A stretch of DNA of 64,000 bases from Hymenobacter aquaticus (GTDB lineage: Bacteria > Bacteroidota > Bacteroidia > Cytophagales > Hymenobacteraceae): positions 2,046,001-2,110,000 of the forward strand of contig NZ_SRLC01000001.1 of the NCBI RefSeq assembly GCF_004765605.1, in the 5' to 3' direction. Shown piece after piece: positions 27,761 to 35,946 of this stretch. Within the stretch, counting starts at the first letter, position 1. Every line of letters starts with the position of its first letter. The translations under genes and the position numbers were made by a program. Under the pieces are notes generated by a model. The model saw only the letters and a list, made by a program, of their open reading frames with translations, had not been told where the DNA came from and made no database searches.

Positions 27761-27778
27761 GCAAACTTCGAAGTTTGC
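27761..27778. repeat. 18-bp perfect palindrome upstream of the tRNA
   Basis: GCAAACTTCGAAGTTTGC is self-complementary. It lies 32 bases upstream of the tRNA 5' end, in the divergent gap before the HAD gene. It resembles the cores of the GCGAACTTT-type intergenic repeats at 32664-32758, so it may be a solo copy rather than an operator. Confidence 0.45.
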
Positions 27779-27861
27779 GGCCGGATTTCCAATTCTTAAA
27801 TCAGCGGCAGCCTTTTTAGGCGGCTTGCTGTTGTATTCACTGGTCGCCTGTTTCCACTGCT

Positions 27862-28515
27862 ATGCCTGCTCAAAAGCCCAACCTGCTCTTCGACTTTGGA
27901 GGCGTCATTATCAACATCAACTACCAGCTGACGGTGGAGGCCATGCGCGCCCTGAGCCGGGCCAGCAGCACCATAGAGTTCAACCAGCAAAGCCAGTCGG
28001 AGCTGTTTGACCACCTGGAAACCGGCCGCCTGACGCCGTCGGAGTTTCGGCAGGGCCTGCGCCGGCACTACGACCTGGAAGCCACCGACGAGCAGCTGGA
28101 CGCGGCCTGGAACGCCATGCTGCTCGACGTGCCGGCCGAGCGGCTGGCCTTCATTGCCGAGCTGCGCGCCCAGGGCCACCAGACGGCCTTGCTCAGCAAC
28201 ACCAACCAGATTCACATCGAGGAAATCAACCGGCGGCTGAAAACCCAGTACGGCTTTGCCCACGGCATTGCCGACTGCCTTGATCGGGTCTTTTACTCCC
28301 AGCAGGTGGGACTGCGCAAGCCGGGGCCGGAGATATTTGAGCACGCCCTGCGCGAAATGAACTGGAAGGCCGACGAAACGTTGTTTATTGAGGACAGCAT
28401 CCAGCACATCGAAACGGCCCGGCGCCTGGGGCTGCCCACGCTGTTTCTGACCCCGCCCCTTACGCTCACCGACGCTCTTCCCGCTGCCATCCGTGCCTTC
28501 TCTTCCCCTGCCTGA
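27862..28515 (+). CDS. HAD-superfamily hydrolase (HAD-IA)
   Basis: A 217-residue protein. Motif I is LLFDFGGVIININ near residue 9, motif II LLSNTN near 111, and motifs III/IV RKPGPEIFEHAL with IEDSIQHIETARRLG near the C-terminus. In motif I the second Asp of DxDxT is replaced by Gly (DFGGV), as in the epoxide-hydrolase-like and YihX-like group. The alpha-helical cap after motif I fits subclass IA. Likely a cytosolic phosphatase of small phosphorylated metabolites; the substrate cannot be told. It overlaps the next gene by 23 bases. It is the first core gene after the tRNA boundary. Confidence 0.85.
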   Translation: MPAQKPNLLFDFGGVIININYQLTVEAMRALSRASSTIEFNQQSQSELFDHLETGRLTPSEFRQGLRRHYDLEATDEQLDAAWNAMLLDVPAERLAFIAELRAQGHQTALLSNTNQIHIEEINRRLKTQYGFAHGIADCLDRVFYSQQVGLRKPGPEIFEHALREMNWKADETLFIEDSIQHIETARRLGLPTLFLTPPLTLTDALPAAIRAFSSPA

Positions 28516-29698
28516 CGCCCCCGCCCCCGCCCCTGTTTCGGAAATTGAGTTTGACCGCTACGAGCGGCCCGAGCCGCCGCGCTGGCGCGTCTACGGGCTG
28601 CACCTGCTGCTGTTTGTCATCACCCTGATTACCACGACCCTGGCCGGGGCCGAATGGATAACCGGCCGGGCCTTTTTTGATCAGGGCCAGGGCGTGAAGC
28701 TGACGGGCTGGTTTAGCCAAGCCGAGGTGCTGCGGGGCCTGTGGTTTTCCCTGCCGTTTCTGGGCGTACTGACGGTACACGAGTTTGGCCACTACTTCAC
28801 CGCCCGGCACTACAAGGTACGGGCGACGCTGCCCTACTACATTCCGTTTTTCACGGGCTTTTTCAATACCATCGGTACGTTTGGGGCTATAATCCGCATC
28901 AAAGACCGGATATTTTCCCGCAAGGAGTTTTTTGATATTGGCCTGGCCGGGCCGCTGGCGGGCTTTCTGGTGGCCGTGCCGGTGCTTATCTATGGCTTCA
29001 CCCACCTACCGCCCTGGGACTACGTGTTTCAGATTCACCCCGAGTACCGCCAGTTCGGGGCCGACTACGCCCGTCATGTGTACGACGACGGCTCAGGCCT
29101 GACGCTCAGCCGGCCGCTGCTGTACCAGCTGCTGGAATACTGGTTTGCCGACCCGGCGCGCCTGCCCCACCCCAATGAGCTGATACACTACCCCGTGCTG
29201 CTGGCGGGCTTGCTGGCGCTGTTTTTTACGGCGCTTAATCTGCTGCCCATCGGCCAGCTCGACGGGGGACACATCCTGTACGGCCTGCTGGGGTTCCGGC
29301 GCTTCAACCGGCTGTCGGCGGTGTTTTTCGTGGGCTTTATCTTCTACGCCGGGCTGGGGCTGTTCACCTTGCACACCACCGGGGAAACGTGGCTCTACGG
29401 TGGTATTCCCTATGCGCTGTACCTGCTGGTGGTGTTTCGGCGGGTGGTGCCCACGCTGCGCCGCACGGTGCTGCTGGCCTTGAGCGTGGTAGCGGCCCAG
29501 CTGGCCCTGACCTTGGCCGTGCCCGGCATTTTCGGCAACCCCGGCTGGCTGATTTTCGGCTTGCTCCTGAGCCGTTTTATGGGCATTTTTCATCCCCCGG
29601 CGCCCGACGAGCGGCCCCTGAGCCCGGGGCGCAAGGTGCTGGGCTGGATCATGCTTGCTATTTTTGTCCTCTGTTTTTCGCCCTCACCTTTTCAGTGA
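28493..29698 (+). CDS. Site-2 protease family (M50) membrane metalloprotease
   Basis: A 401-residue integral membrane protein. HEFGH near residue 97 is the zinc-binding HExxH motif inside a membrane helix; NLLPIGQLDGGH near 249 supplies the third ligand Asp. About seven to eight hydrophobic segments are visible (GLHLLLFVITLI at the start, then FFDIGLAGPLAGF, VLLAGLLALFF, LSAVFFVGFIFYAGLG and more). No PDZ domain is inserted, unlike RseP. Start: GTG at 28493, overlapping the HAD gene; no in-frame ATG lies between it and the first membrane helix. Family members cut membrane-bound regulators or work in membrane protein quality control; the substrate here is unknown. Confidence 0.85.
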   Translation: MPSLPLPDAPAPAPVSEIEFDRYERPEPPRWRVYGLHLLLFVITLITTTLAGAEWITGRAFFDQGQGVKLTGWFSQAEVLRGLWFSLPFLGVLTVHEFGHYFTARHYKVRATLPYYIPFFTGFFNTIGTFGAIIRIKDRIFSRKEFFDIGLAGPLAGFLVAVPVLIYGFTHLPPWDYVFQIHPEYRQFGADYARHVYDDGSGLTLSRPLLYQLLEYWFADPARLPHPNELIHYPVLLAGLLALFFTALNLLPIGQLDGGHILYGLLGFRRFNRLSAVFFVGFIFYAGLGLFTLHTTGETWLYGGIPYALYLLVVFRRVVPTLRRTVLLALSVVAAQLALTLAVPGIFGNPGWLIFGLLLSRFMGIFHPPAPDERPLSPGRKVLGWIMLAIFVLCFSPSPFQ

Positions 29699-29729
29699 GC
29701 TTCTTCGCCGGCCCCCGCCGGCAATCCTT

Positions 29730-30365
29730 ATGTTTTTCGAACAACGTCAGCTTACGCGTACCACCCAACTGGCACTGCGGCCCCACGGCCTGTATGTGTG
29801 CCAGCGGACCCGCCAGGGAAAAACGATTCTGGAGTTTGAAATGCCTTACGAGGAGGTGCTGCCCGTGCGCGTGGAGCGCACCACCACCACGCCCCAGCTG
29901 AAATGGCTGCCCTTCGCCCTGTTCTGGATTGCCTCCTCGGTGCTGCAGCACGCCGGCCGCCGCCTCGACGGGCTGACGAATCTGGAGTGGGCCGTGGCGT
30001 TCGGCGTGGGTATCCTGCTGATTGGGGGCTACCTCTACGGGCAAAACAACTGGTGGAAGCACTTCACCCTGGGCACGGCCCGGGCCAACATCCAGCTGGC
30101 CGACCGCAGCAGCCAACAAAACGAGCTGAACAACTTCGCCGAAGCCCTCGACCAGCGCACCAAAGCCTATTTGCGGGAGCACTACGCGGCCGTCAACCCG
30201 CTGGGAATTATTGAGCCGCAGCTGCAGCGCCTGCACTGGCTTAAGCACCTCAACGTCGTGTCGGAGGCCGAGGCCCGCGCCCTTTCCACCCGCCTTACCG
30301 GGCAGGTGCCCATGCCCCCGCTCATCAGCATGGGCCAGGTGCTGGAAACGCCGTACGTGAATTAG
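29730..30365 (+). CDS. Membrane protein, paralogue of the next gene
   Basis: A 211-residue protein when started at the ATG at 29730; the frame is open upstream but overlaps the protease gene. I do not recognise a family. It begins with a hydrophilic beta-rich part ending in FEMPYEEVLPVRVER, followed by two hydrophobic segments (LPFALFWIASSVLQHA and WAVAFGVGILLIGGYL) and a helical cytosolic tail with the pattern 'AEALDQRTKAYLREHYAAVNP'. The neighbouring protein shows the same order: IPYEELLPVR, two membrane segments, 'VSDLRDHTKSYLYTRYALFDP'. The two are therefore tandem duplicates about 12 bases apart. Function unknown. Confidence 0.75.
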   Translation: MFFEQRQLTRTTQLALRPHGLYVCQRTRQGKTILEFEMPYEEVLPVRVERTTTTPQLKWLPFALFWIASSVLQHAGRRLDGLTNLEWAVAFGVGILLIGGYLYGQNNWWKHFTLGTARANIQLADRSSQQNELNNFAEALDQRTKAYLREHYAAVNPLGIIEPQLQRLHWLKHLNVVSEAEARALSTRLTGQVPMPPLISMGQVLETPYVN

Positions 30366-30377
30366 ACGCTGAGCTTT

Positions 30378-30959
30378 ATGGAAATTTACCAGCGGCATCC
30401 TGTCAAGGGCTACACGCAATTGCGCACCACGGACGATGGCCTTTCGATTGAGCAGGAAGGTATTATAAACCAGCTTCGCGTCGAAATTCCGTACGAAGAG
30501 CTGCTGCCGGTTCGAACGAAAGCCCAAACCTCTTTTCCCGTTGCGCTGACTTTCTTCGTGGCGCTTATATTACCTGGGTTTTACCAGGAGTGGCTGGAGC
30601 AAACTTATCTACCTTGGGAAGAGCAGATTGGAATGGCTTTGCTCGGCTTCCTGATGCTGGGATTGTGCTATTTCACCTACACCCGGTGGCGGTGGTCGAT
30701 AACGGTTACAACCGGGTGGGGCAATATCGTTCTACCCAACCGGGACAAAGAGCGCCCCGAGGTTGAGCAGTTCGTATCCGACCTGCGCGACCACACGAAA
30801 AGCTACTTGTACACGCGGTACGCCCTTTTCGACCCTTTTCAATCCGTAGAGCAACAGTTGGAGATGTATGCTTGGCTCTTTGAGCGCAAAGTCATTACAC
30901 CGGAGCAACTGCTGACACTTCAGCAGCAAGCAACCCGTGCGGCCACCCGCAGCTCCTGA
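30378..30959 (+). CDS. Membrane protein, tandem paralogue of the preceding gene
   Basis: A 193-residue protein, 12 bases downstream of its paralogue. The order of parts is the same: N-terminal hydrophilic region with IPYEELLPVRTK, two hydrophobic segments (FPVALTFFVALILPGFY and IGMALLGFLMLGLCYF), and a tail with DLRDHTKSYLYTRYALFDPF and EQQLEMYAWLFERKVITPEQL. The last part could be a short helical hairpin. No catalytic motif is visible. Its base composition is slightly less GC-rich than its partner, which is consistent with some divergence after the duplication. A bidirectional terminator follows. Confidence 0.75.
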   Translation: MEIYQRHPVKGYTQLRTTDDGLSIEQEGIINQLRVEIPYEELLPVRTKAQTSFPVALTFFVALILPGFYQEWLEQTYLPWEEQIGMALLGFLMLGLCYFTYTRWRWSITVTTGWGNIVLPNRDKERPEVEQFVSDLRDHTKSYLYTRYALFDPFQSVEQQLEMYAWLFERKVITPEQLLTLQQQATRAATRSS

Positions 30960-31030
30960 TGCGCAGCTTTCCTTGGTTCTATTTCCCTGAGCCAGCCAAT
31001 TGATACCATGCTTCTTCCGGCAGCTTCACA

Positions 31031-31067
31031 AAAAGGCCCCATTCCTGATGCAGGAATGGGGCCTTTT
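31031..31067. terminator. Bidirectional intrinsic terminator
   Basis: Arms of 17 bases (starting AAAAGGCCCC) around a 3-base loop, with A-run on one side and T-run on the other. It can end both the rightward paralogue pair and the leftward pgk transcript. Confidence 0.9.
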
Positions 31068-31085
31068 CATTTCAATTTACCACTA

Positions 31086-32282
31086 CTACCGGCCTTCCAG
31101 CGCGGCTACGCCGGGCAGCTCCTTGCCTTCCATGTACTCGAGCAGGGCCCCGCCGCCGGTCGAGATGTAGGACACCCGGTCGGCGAAGCCGAGCTGGTTG
31201 ACGGCCGCGGCCGAGTCGCCGCCGCCGATGAGGCTGAAGGCGCCGTCGGCGGTGGCGTCGGCAATGGCGCGGGCCACGAACTCGGTGCCCACCGAGAAGT
31301 TGCTCATCTCGAATACGCCCATCGGACCGTTCCACAGGATGGTTTTCGACTGGCGGATGATGTCGGCAAACGTCTCGCGCGAGTCGGGGCCGATGTCGAG
31401 GCCCATCCAGCCGGCGGGAATGCTCAGGTTGCCGGCCACGTCGATGTCGGCGTCGTTGGCAAACTTGTTGGCGATGATGCTATCCACGGGCAGCACCAGC
31501 TGCACGCCTTTCTGCTTGGCTTTCTCAATCAGGCTGGCCGCCAGCTCTATCTTGTCGGCCTCCAGCAGGGAGTTGCCGATGCTGCCGCCCTGGGCCACGG
31601 CGAAGGTGTAGGCCATGCCGCCGCCGATGAGCAGGTAATCGACTTTGTCGAGCAGCTGCTCGATAATGAGGATTTTGTCGGAAATCTTGGCCCCGCCCAT
31701 GATGGCCGTGAACGGATGCTCGGGGTTGGTCAGCACCTTGTGGGCGTTGTCCAGCTCGCTCTGCATCAGGTAGCCGGCAATGCGGTTTTCGGGGGTGAAA
31801 TACTGGGCCATAACGGCCGTGGAGGCGTGCTTGCGGTGGGCCGCCCCGAAGGCGTCGTTCACGTACACATCACCCAGCTTGCTGAGCTTTTCGGCGAAGG
31901 CGGCGTCGCCTTTTTCCTCTTCGGCGTGGAAGCGCAGGTTGTCGAGCAGCAGGATTTCGCCGGGCTGCAGGCTGCTAGCCAGCTGGGCCGCTTCCTGGCC
32001 GATGACGTCGCCGCCAAATTTGACCGGGGTGCCGTACTCCTGCCCGAGGCGCGCCACAAGGTTGCGCAGGGAGTTTTTCTCGTCGGGGCCGCCTTTGGGC
32101 CGGCCCATGTGCGAGAGCAGCACCACCGAGCCGCCGTCACGCAGGATTTTCTGGATGGTGGGCGTGGCCATCCGGATGCGGGTGTCGTCGGTGATGTGCA
32201 GCGAAGCATCGAGCGGCACGTTGAAATCGACGCGCACCACGGCCCGCTTGCCGGCGAAGTTGTACTGGTCCAGGGTTTTCAT
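31086..32282 (-). CDS. pgk: Phosphoglycerate kinase
   Basis: A 398-residue protein, the usual length. It transfers phosphate from 1,3-bisphosphoglycerate to ADP in glycolysis (reversed in gluconeogenesis), in the cytosol. Signature stretches: VVRVDFNVPLD near residue 17, SHMGRPKGG near 58, the substrate-binding Arg-rich N-domain, and the nucleotide-binding LIGGGDSAAAV near 352. Start is the ATG at 32282, followed at once by KTLDQYNFAGKRA; an open frame continues 59 codons upstream but lacks family similarity. The gene stands alone, convergent with the membrane-protein pair. Confidence 0.97.
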   Translation of the reverse strand: MKTLDQYNFAGKRAVVRVDFNVPLDASLHITDDTRIRMATPTIQKILRDGGSVVLLSHMGRPKGGPDEKNSLRNLVARLGQEYGTPVKFGGDVIGQEAAQLASSLQPGEILLLDNLRFHAEEEKGDAAFAEKLSKLGDVYVNDAFGAAHRKHASTAVMAQYFTPENRIAGYLMQSELDNAHKVLTNPEHPFTAIMGGAKISDKILIIEQLLDKVDYLLIGGGMAYTFAVAQGGSIGNSLLEADKIELAASLIEKAKQKGVQLVLPVDSIIANKFANDADIDVAGNLSIPAGWMGLDIGPDSRETFADIIRQSKTILWNGPMGVFEMSNFSVGTEFVARAIADATADGAFSLIGGGDSAAAVNQLGFADRVSYISTGGGALLEYMEGKELPGVAALEGR

Positions 32283-32426
32283 GGGAAGGAATAGGGTTGG
32301 AAGAGGTCTTACTACGGGGCGAATGTAAGCAGGGTCGGCAATTGGTAGCACAAACAAGGCCTGCGGGCGAGGAGAAACAGCTTGTTCAAGCTCTACGGAG
32401 GTATCCTGGCAGATAGAAACTGGTTT

Positions 32427-32634
32427 GGAGAGTTCCTCAAACGACTTTTGGCACGTCAAAACTGATTTGAGGACGCCTCAAACCAGTTTTGGAAGGTAAA
32501 AAGAGCTTTGAGGCGTCCTCAAACGACTTTCCGTCCGTCAAAACCGGTTTGAGGCATCCTCAGAGCAGTTTTGAACTGCTGAAACTACTCTGAGGGTGCC
32601 TCAAACCGGTTGTGGCAGGTCAAAACGGCTCCGG
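32427..32634. repeat. Five-unit degenerate 41-bp tandem repeat
   Basis: Units start at 32427 (44 bases), 32471, 32512, 32553 and 32594 (41 bases each). Each begins GG, then CCTCAAAC or a near copy, and ends with a half-site like GTCAAAACnGGTTTGA, so successive units alternate CTCAAAC and GTTTGAG half-sites. It lies between pgk and the ligase-like gene, upstream of both. No reading frame. It could be a protein-binding array or a decaying repeat. Confidence 0.7.
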
Positions 32635-32663
32635 GGCTTCCCCAATTGGCTTTCGGCAGATTG

Positions 32664-32758
32664 TAGCGCGAACTTTAACTTCGTTGACCTTCGGTTGTAG
32701 TTCGCGCACCAGAACGATTCGGACGGCGCGGGGCACGCGAACTGCAAAGTTCGCGCTA
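32664..32758. repeat. Inverted-repeat intergenic element with 13-bp ends
   Basis: Ends TAGCGCGAACTTT (32664-32676) and AAAGTTCGCGCTA (32746-32758) are perfect inverted copies around 69 bases that include a second GCGCG-rich dyad. It looks like a short non-coding MITE- or REP-like intergenic repeat. The remainder of the 32283-32824 gap holds the 41-bp repeats and the leader of the next gene, which has a TACCTTTG box at 32809-32816. Confidence 0.6.
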
Positions 32759-32824
32759 CGGGCCGGGGCGTCTTGCTTACGGCGCGTCGCCAATCCCCCA
32801 ATGACTCGTACCTTTGCCCTACGT

Positions 32825-35617
32825 ATGAAAATAGGCATCTTCTTCGGTGGCCCGTCGCGTGAGCGGGAAATTTCCTTTGCGGGCGGCCGCACGGTATATG
32901 ACAACCTGGACAAAGCGCTGTTCCAGGCCGTTCCCATCTTCGTGGACAGCCGCGGCAACTTCATCCTGCTCGACTGGCACTACATCTATAAGGGTACCAT
33001 CCGCGACTTTTACCCGCCCGTGTCGGCCCTGCCCGACTCGCGCCACAAGCTGCAGGTGTACCTGGAAAGCCTCGGCGAGCTGAGCCCGCCGGAGCAGGAC
33101 CGCATCATCGCGGAAGTGGGCCGGCGCGTGCTACCCCACGAACTGCGCGAGCTGATGGACTTTGCCTTCCTGGCCCTGCACGGCCCCGGCGGCGAGGACG
33201 GCGTCATTCAGGGCCTGCTCGAATGGTACGGCATTCCCTACTCCGGCTCCGGCGTGCTGCCCTCGGCGTTTGGCATTGATAAGATTGCCCAGAAAAAGCT
33301 GCTCAAGGCCCTGCACAAGCCCACCCCCGACTACCGCGTGCTGACCGCCGAGGAGTGGGACTCGGCCGCCAGCCAGCCGGCCATCCTCGACTATCTGGTG
33401 CGCGAGCTGGGCTTGCCGCTGGTGTTCAAAGCGCCGCGGCAGGGCTCCAGCATCGGTATCAGCATTCTGCGCGAGGCCAACGCCGAGCAGTTTGCACGCG
33501 CCGTGGAGCGCAGTCTGTTCCGCAAAACCGTGACCCGCGCGGAGTGGCAGCGCCTGGGTGAGCAGGACAAGATTGCCTGGGTGCAGCACCTGACCGACAT
33601 CCGCGACGGTATCGGCCTGCCGGTGGTTATTGACGCAGAAGCCGAACTCATCTACCACCCCGAAGCGCTACTGAACACGCTCAACGAGCGGCTGCAAACG
33701 GCCGAAACCGTGCTGCTGACCAACGTGGACGGCGAGGCCCAGGTGCTGGTCGAGTCGTTCGTGGCGGGGCGCGAGTTCAGCTGCATCGTGGTAGAGGACC
33801 CCAGCGGCAACCCGCTGGCCCTGCCCCCGACGGAAATTGTGAAGGGTGAGGAAATGTTCGACTACCGCTCGAAGTACCTGCCCGGCCTCTCGCGTAAAAT
33901 CACCCCGATTGACCTGCCCGAAGCCGAAATTCAGCGCATCCGCGAAGCCTGCGAGGAAATGTTCCGCACCTTCGGCTTCCAGGTCTACGCCCGCATTGAT
34001 GGGTTTATTTCAATGAGCAATGAAGAATTAAAGATTGAGAATTCTTCCGCTGCTGCTGAAACCCCAGGCACCGAGCACCAGGCACTAAGCACTAAGCACC
34101 AGGCACCAAGCACCATTTTCCTCAACGACCCGAACACTACCTCGGGCATGCTGCCGGCGTCGTTCTTCTTCCACCAGGCCGCCGAAATCGGCCTGAACCC
34201 GTCCCAGTTCCTGACCTACCTGATCCGCACTTCCCTGGCCGCCCGCCGCCGGGCCGGCATGAAGCCGGTGCAGCTCGGCGGCCTGCTCCGCCAGCTCGAC
34301 GAGGCCGTGGCCTCGCGCCAGCACGAGGAAAAGCAGCGCCTCAAGGTGGCCGTGATTATGGGCGGCTATTCCTCGGAGCGCCACATTTCGGTGGAAAGTG
34401 GCCGCAACATCTACGAGAAGCTCAGCTCCAGCGTGAAGTACGAGCCCGTGCCCGTGTTCCTGACCGGCAACAGCCAGGAGTTCCGCCTCTACGTGCTGCC
34501 CATCAACGTGATGCTGAAGGACAACGCCGACGACATCCGGGAGAAAATCGAGTACGCCGAGGCCGGCCACAGCCTGCACCCGGTGCTGGAGCGGATTCGG
34601 ACGGAGGCCAGCGCCATTACCAGCACCTACGCCGGACAGGCCACGGCCCAGCCCCGCCGCCTCTCGTTCGAGGAGCTGGCCCACGAGGTCGATGAGGTGT
34701 TTATTGCCCTGCACGGCCGCCCCGGCGAAGATGGTGCCCTGCAGAAGCAGCTGGAGCAGTACGGCCTGCCCTACAACGGCTCGGGCGTGGAAAGCAGCAG
34801 CATCACCATCAACAAGTTTGAGACGAACCGCCGCCTGCGCGAGGCCGGCCTGCGCGTAGCCGAGCACCGCATGGCCGCCCGCCTGGAGTGGGAAGCCGAC
34901 GCCGAAAGCTTCTACCGCAGCCTGGAAACGCAGTTTCACTACCCCTTCATTGCCAAGCCCGCCGACGACGGCTGCTCCTCGGCCGTGAAGAAAATCAAGA
35001 ACCGCGCGGAGCTCGAAGCCTTCACCCAGCTCATCTTCCGCGACCAGGAAGACCTGCTGCCCGCGCCCGCCACCGTGCTGAATCTGGGCTTCAAGGAGGA
35101 ATTTCCGCAGAAGGATGCCTTCCTGGTCGAAACCCTGATTGCGCGCGACGGCGCCCGGCACTTCCTGGAAGTCACCGGCGGTTTGCTTACCCACTGGAAA
35201 GAAGACGGACAGCTGGAAATTGAGGTGTTCGAAGCCTCCGAGGCCCTGGCTACCGGCGAAGTGCTCAGTCTGGAAGAGAAGTTCCTGGCCGGCGAAGGCC
35301 AGAACATCACCCCCGCCCGCTACGCCCCCGACGTGCAGGAGCGCCAACGCATCAGTGAGGAAGTGAAAGCCGAGCTCAAGCGCGTGGCCGAGGTGCTCAA
35401 CATCCAGGGCTACGCCCGCATCGACGCCTTCGTGCGGGTGCGGGAAACGGGCGCCGTGGAGGTTATCATCATCGAGGTCAACTCGCTGCCCGGCATGACG
35501 CCCGCCACCTGCATCTTCCACCAGACGGCCCTGAGCGGCTACACGCCCTACGACTTCATCGACCGGATTCTGGAGTTCGGCAAGGCGCGCGCCGCCAAGC
35601 TGACCGCCGCTGGCTAG
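32825..35617 (+). CDS. Tandem D-alanine-D-alanine ligase-like ATP-grasp protein
   Basis: A 930-residue protein made of two D-Ala-D-Ala-ligase-like units. The first starts KIGIFFGGPSREREIS, the second KVAVIMGGYSSERHIS at about residue 505; each is followed by an LHG(P/R)xGEDG motif, ATP-grasp strands and an ending: LNDPNTTSGMLPASFFFHQ in unit one and EVNSLPGMTPATCIFHQ in unit two. Only unit two keeps the classical Glu-x-Asn metal site, so unit one may differ in activity. Double-length versions occur in Cytophagales. Role: probably peptide-bond-type ligation in the cytosol, wall-related or otherwise. Start at the ATG at 32825, 8 bases after a TACCTTTG -7 box, so the leader is nearly absent. A 34-residue Ser/Thr/Gln-rich insertion at about 34011-34113 is coded by a repeat (see findings). 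Confidence 0.85.
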   Translation: MKIGIFFGGPSREREISFAGGRTVYDNLDKALFQAVPIFVDSRGNFILLDWHYIYKGTIRDFYPPVSALPDSRHKLQVYLESLGELSPPEQDRIIAEVGRRVLPHELRELMDFAFLALHGPGGEDGVIQGLLEWYGIPYSGSGVLPSAFGIDKIAQKKLLKALHKPTPDYRVLTAEEWDSAASQPAILDYLVRELGLPLVFKAPRQGSSIGISILREANAEQFARAVERSLFRKTVTRAEWQRLGEQDKIAWVQHLTDIRDGIGLPVVIDAEAELIYHPEALLNTLNERLQTAETVLLTNVDGEAQVLVESFVAGREFSCIVVEDPSGNPLALPPTEIVKGEEMFDYRSKYLPGLSRKITPIDLPEAEIQRIREACEEMFRTFGFQVYARIDGFISMSNEELKIENSSAAAETPGTEHQALSTKHQAPSTIFLNDPNTTSGMLPASFFFHQAAEIGLNPSQFLTYLIRTSLAARRRAGMKPVQLGGLLRQLDEAVASRQHEEKQRLKVAVIMGGYSSERHISVESGRNIYEKLSSSVKYEPVPVFLTGNSQEFRLYVLPINVMLKDNADDIREKIEYAEAGHSLHPVLERIRTEASAITSTYAGQATAQPRRLSFEELAHEVDEVFIALHGRPGEDGALQKQLEQYGLPYNGSGVESSSITINKFETNRRLREAGLRVAEHRMAARLEWEADAESFYRSLETQFHYPFIAKPADDGCSSAVKKIKNRAELEAFTQLIFRDQEDLLPAPATVLNLGFKEEFPQKDAFLVETLIARDGARHFLEVTGGLLTHWKEDGQLEIEVFEASEALATGEVLSLEEKFLAGEGQNITPARYAPDVQERQRISEEVKAELKRVAEVLNIQGYARIDAFVRVRETGAVEVIIIEVNSLPGMTPATCIFHQTALSGYTPYDFIDRILEFGKARAAKLTAAG

Positions 35618-35626
35618 AACGAAACT

Positions 35627-35870
35627 CCCCTCCTTTTTTCAAGGAGGGGTGCCCGCAGGGCGGGGTGGTTCAATCGTTGCACGACACCATTGAACGTCAT
35701 GTCGAGCAGCGCGAGACATCTCGCGTGCTGACGTTGGGGTAGTAATCAAACGAGGCCACGCGAGATTGGCTACGCCTTCCTTCGATTCCTCAGCAAGCTC
35801 GGAATGACTGTCAATACTATCGTTCCAACGGTTTCAACCACCCCTAGCCCCTCCTTGAAAAAAGGAGGGG
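35627..35870. repeat. Palindromic intergenic element with 23-bp inverted ends
   Basis: The 23-base ends (35627-35649 and 35848-35870, CCCCTCC-type) are perfect inverted copies, and each is itself a hairpin with 9-base arms and a T- or A-rich loop. Inside, further dyads occur (CATCTCGCGTG with CACGCGAGAT, CGTTGCACG-type stretches). No protein frame. It looks like a non-autonomous intergenic repeat; it may also terminate the ligase-like transcript and fills most of the gap to the next gene. Confidence 0.75.
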
Positions 35871-35946
35871 AACTAGTTTTCTAGCTTTTAGCAGTAGATT
35901 TCCCGGGAAATTCCGGCTAGCAACTTTTAGCATTTTCTTTCTCCCA

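Noticed and set aside
32427..32634. CRISPR array
   Set aside because: Units are 41 bases end to end with no spacer/repeat division, are degenerate, and no cas gene is near.
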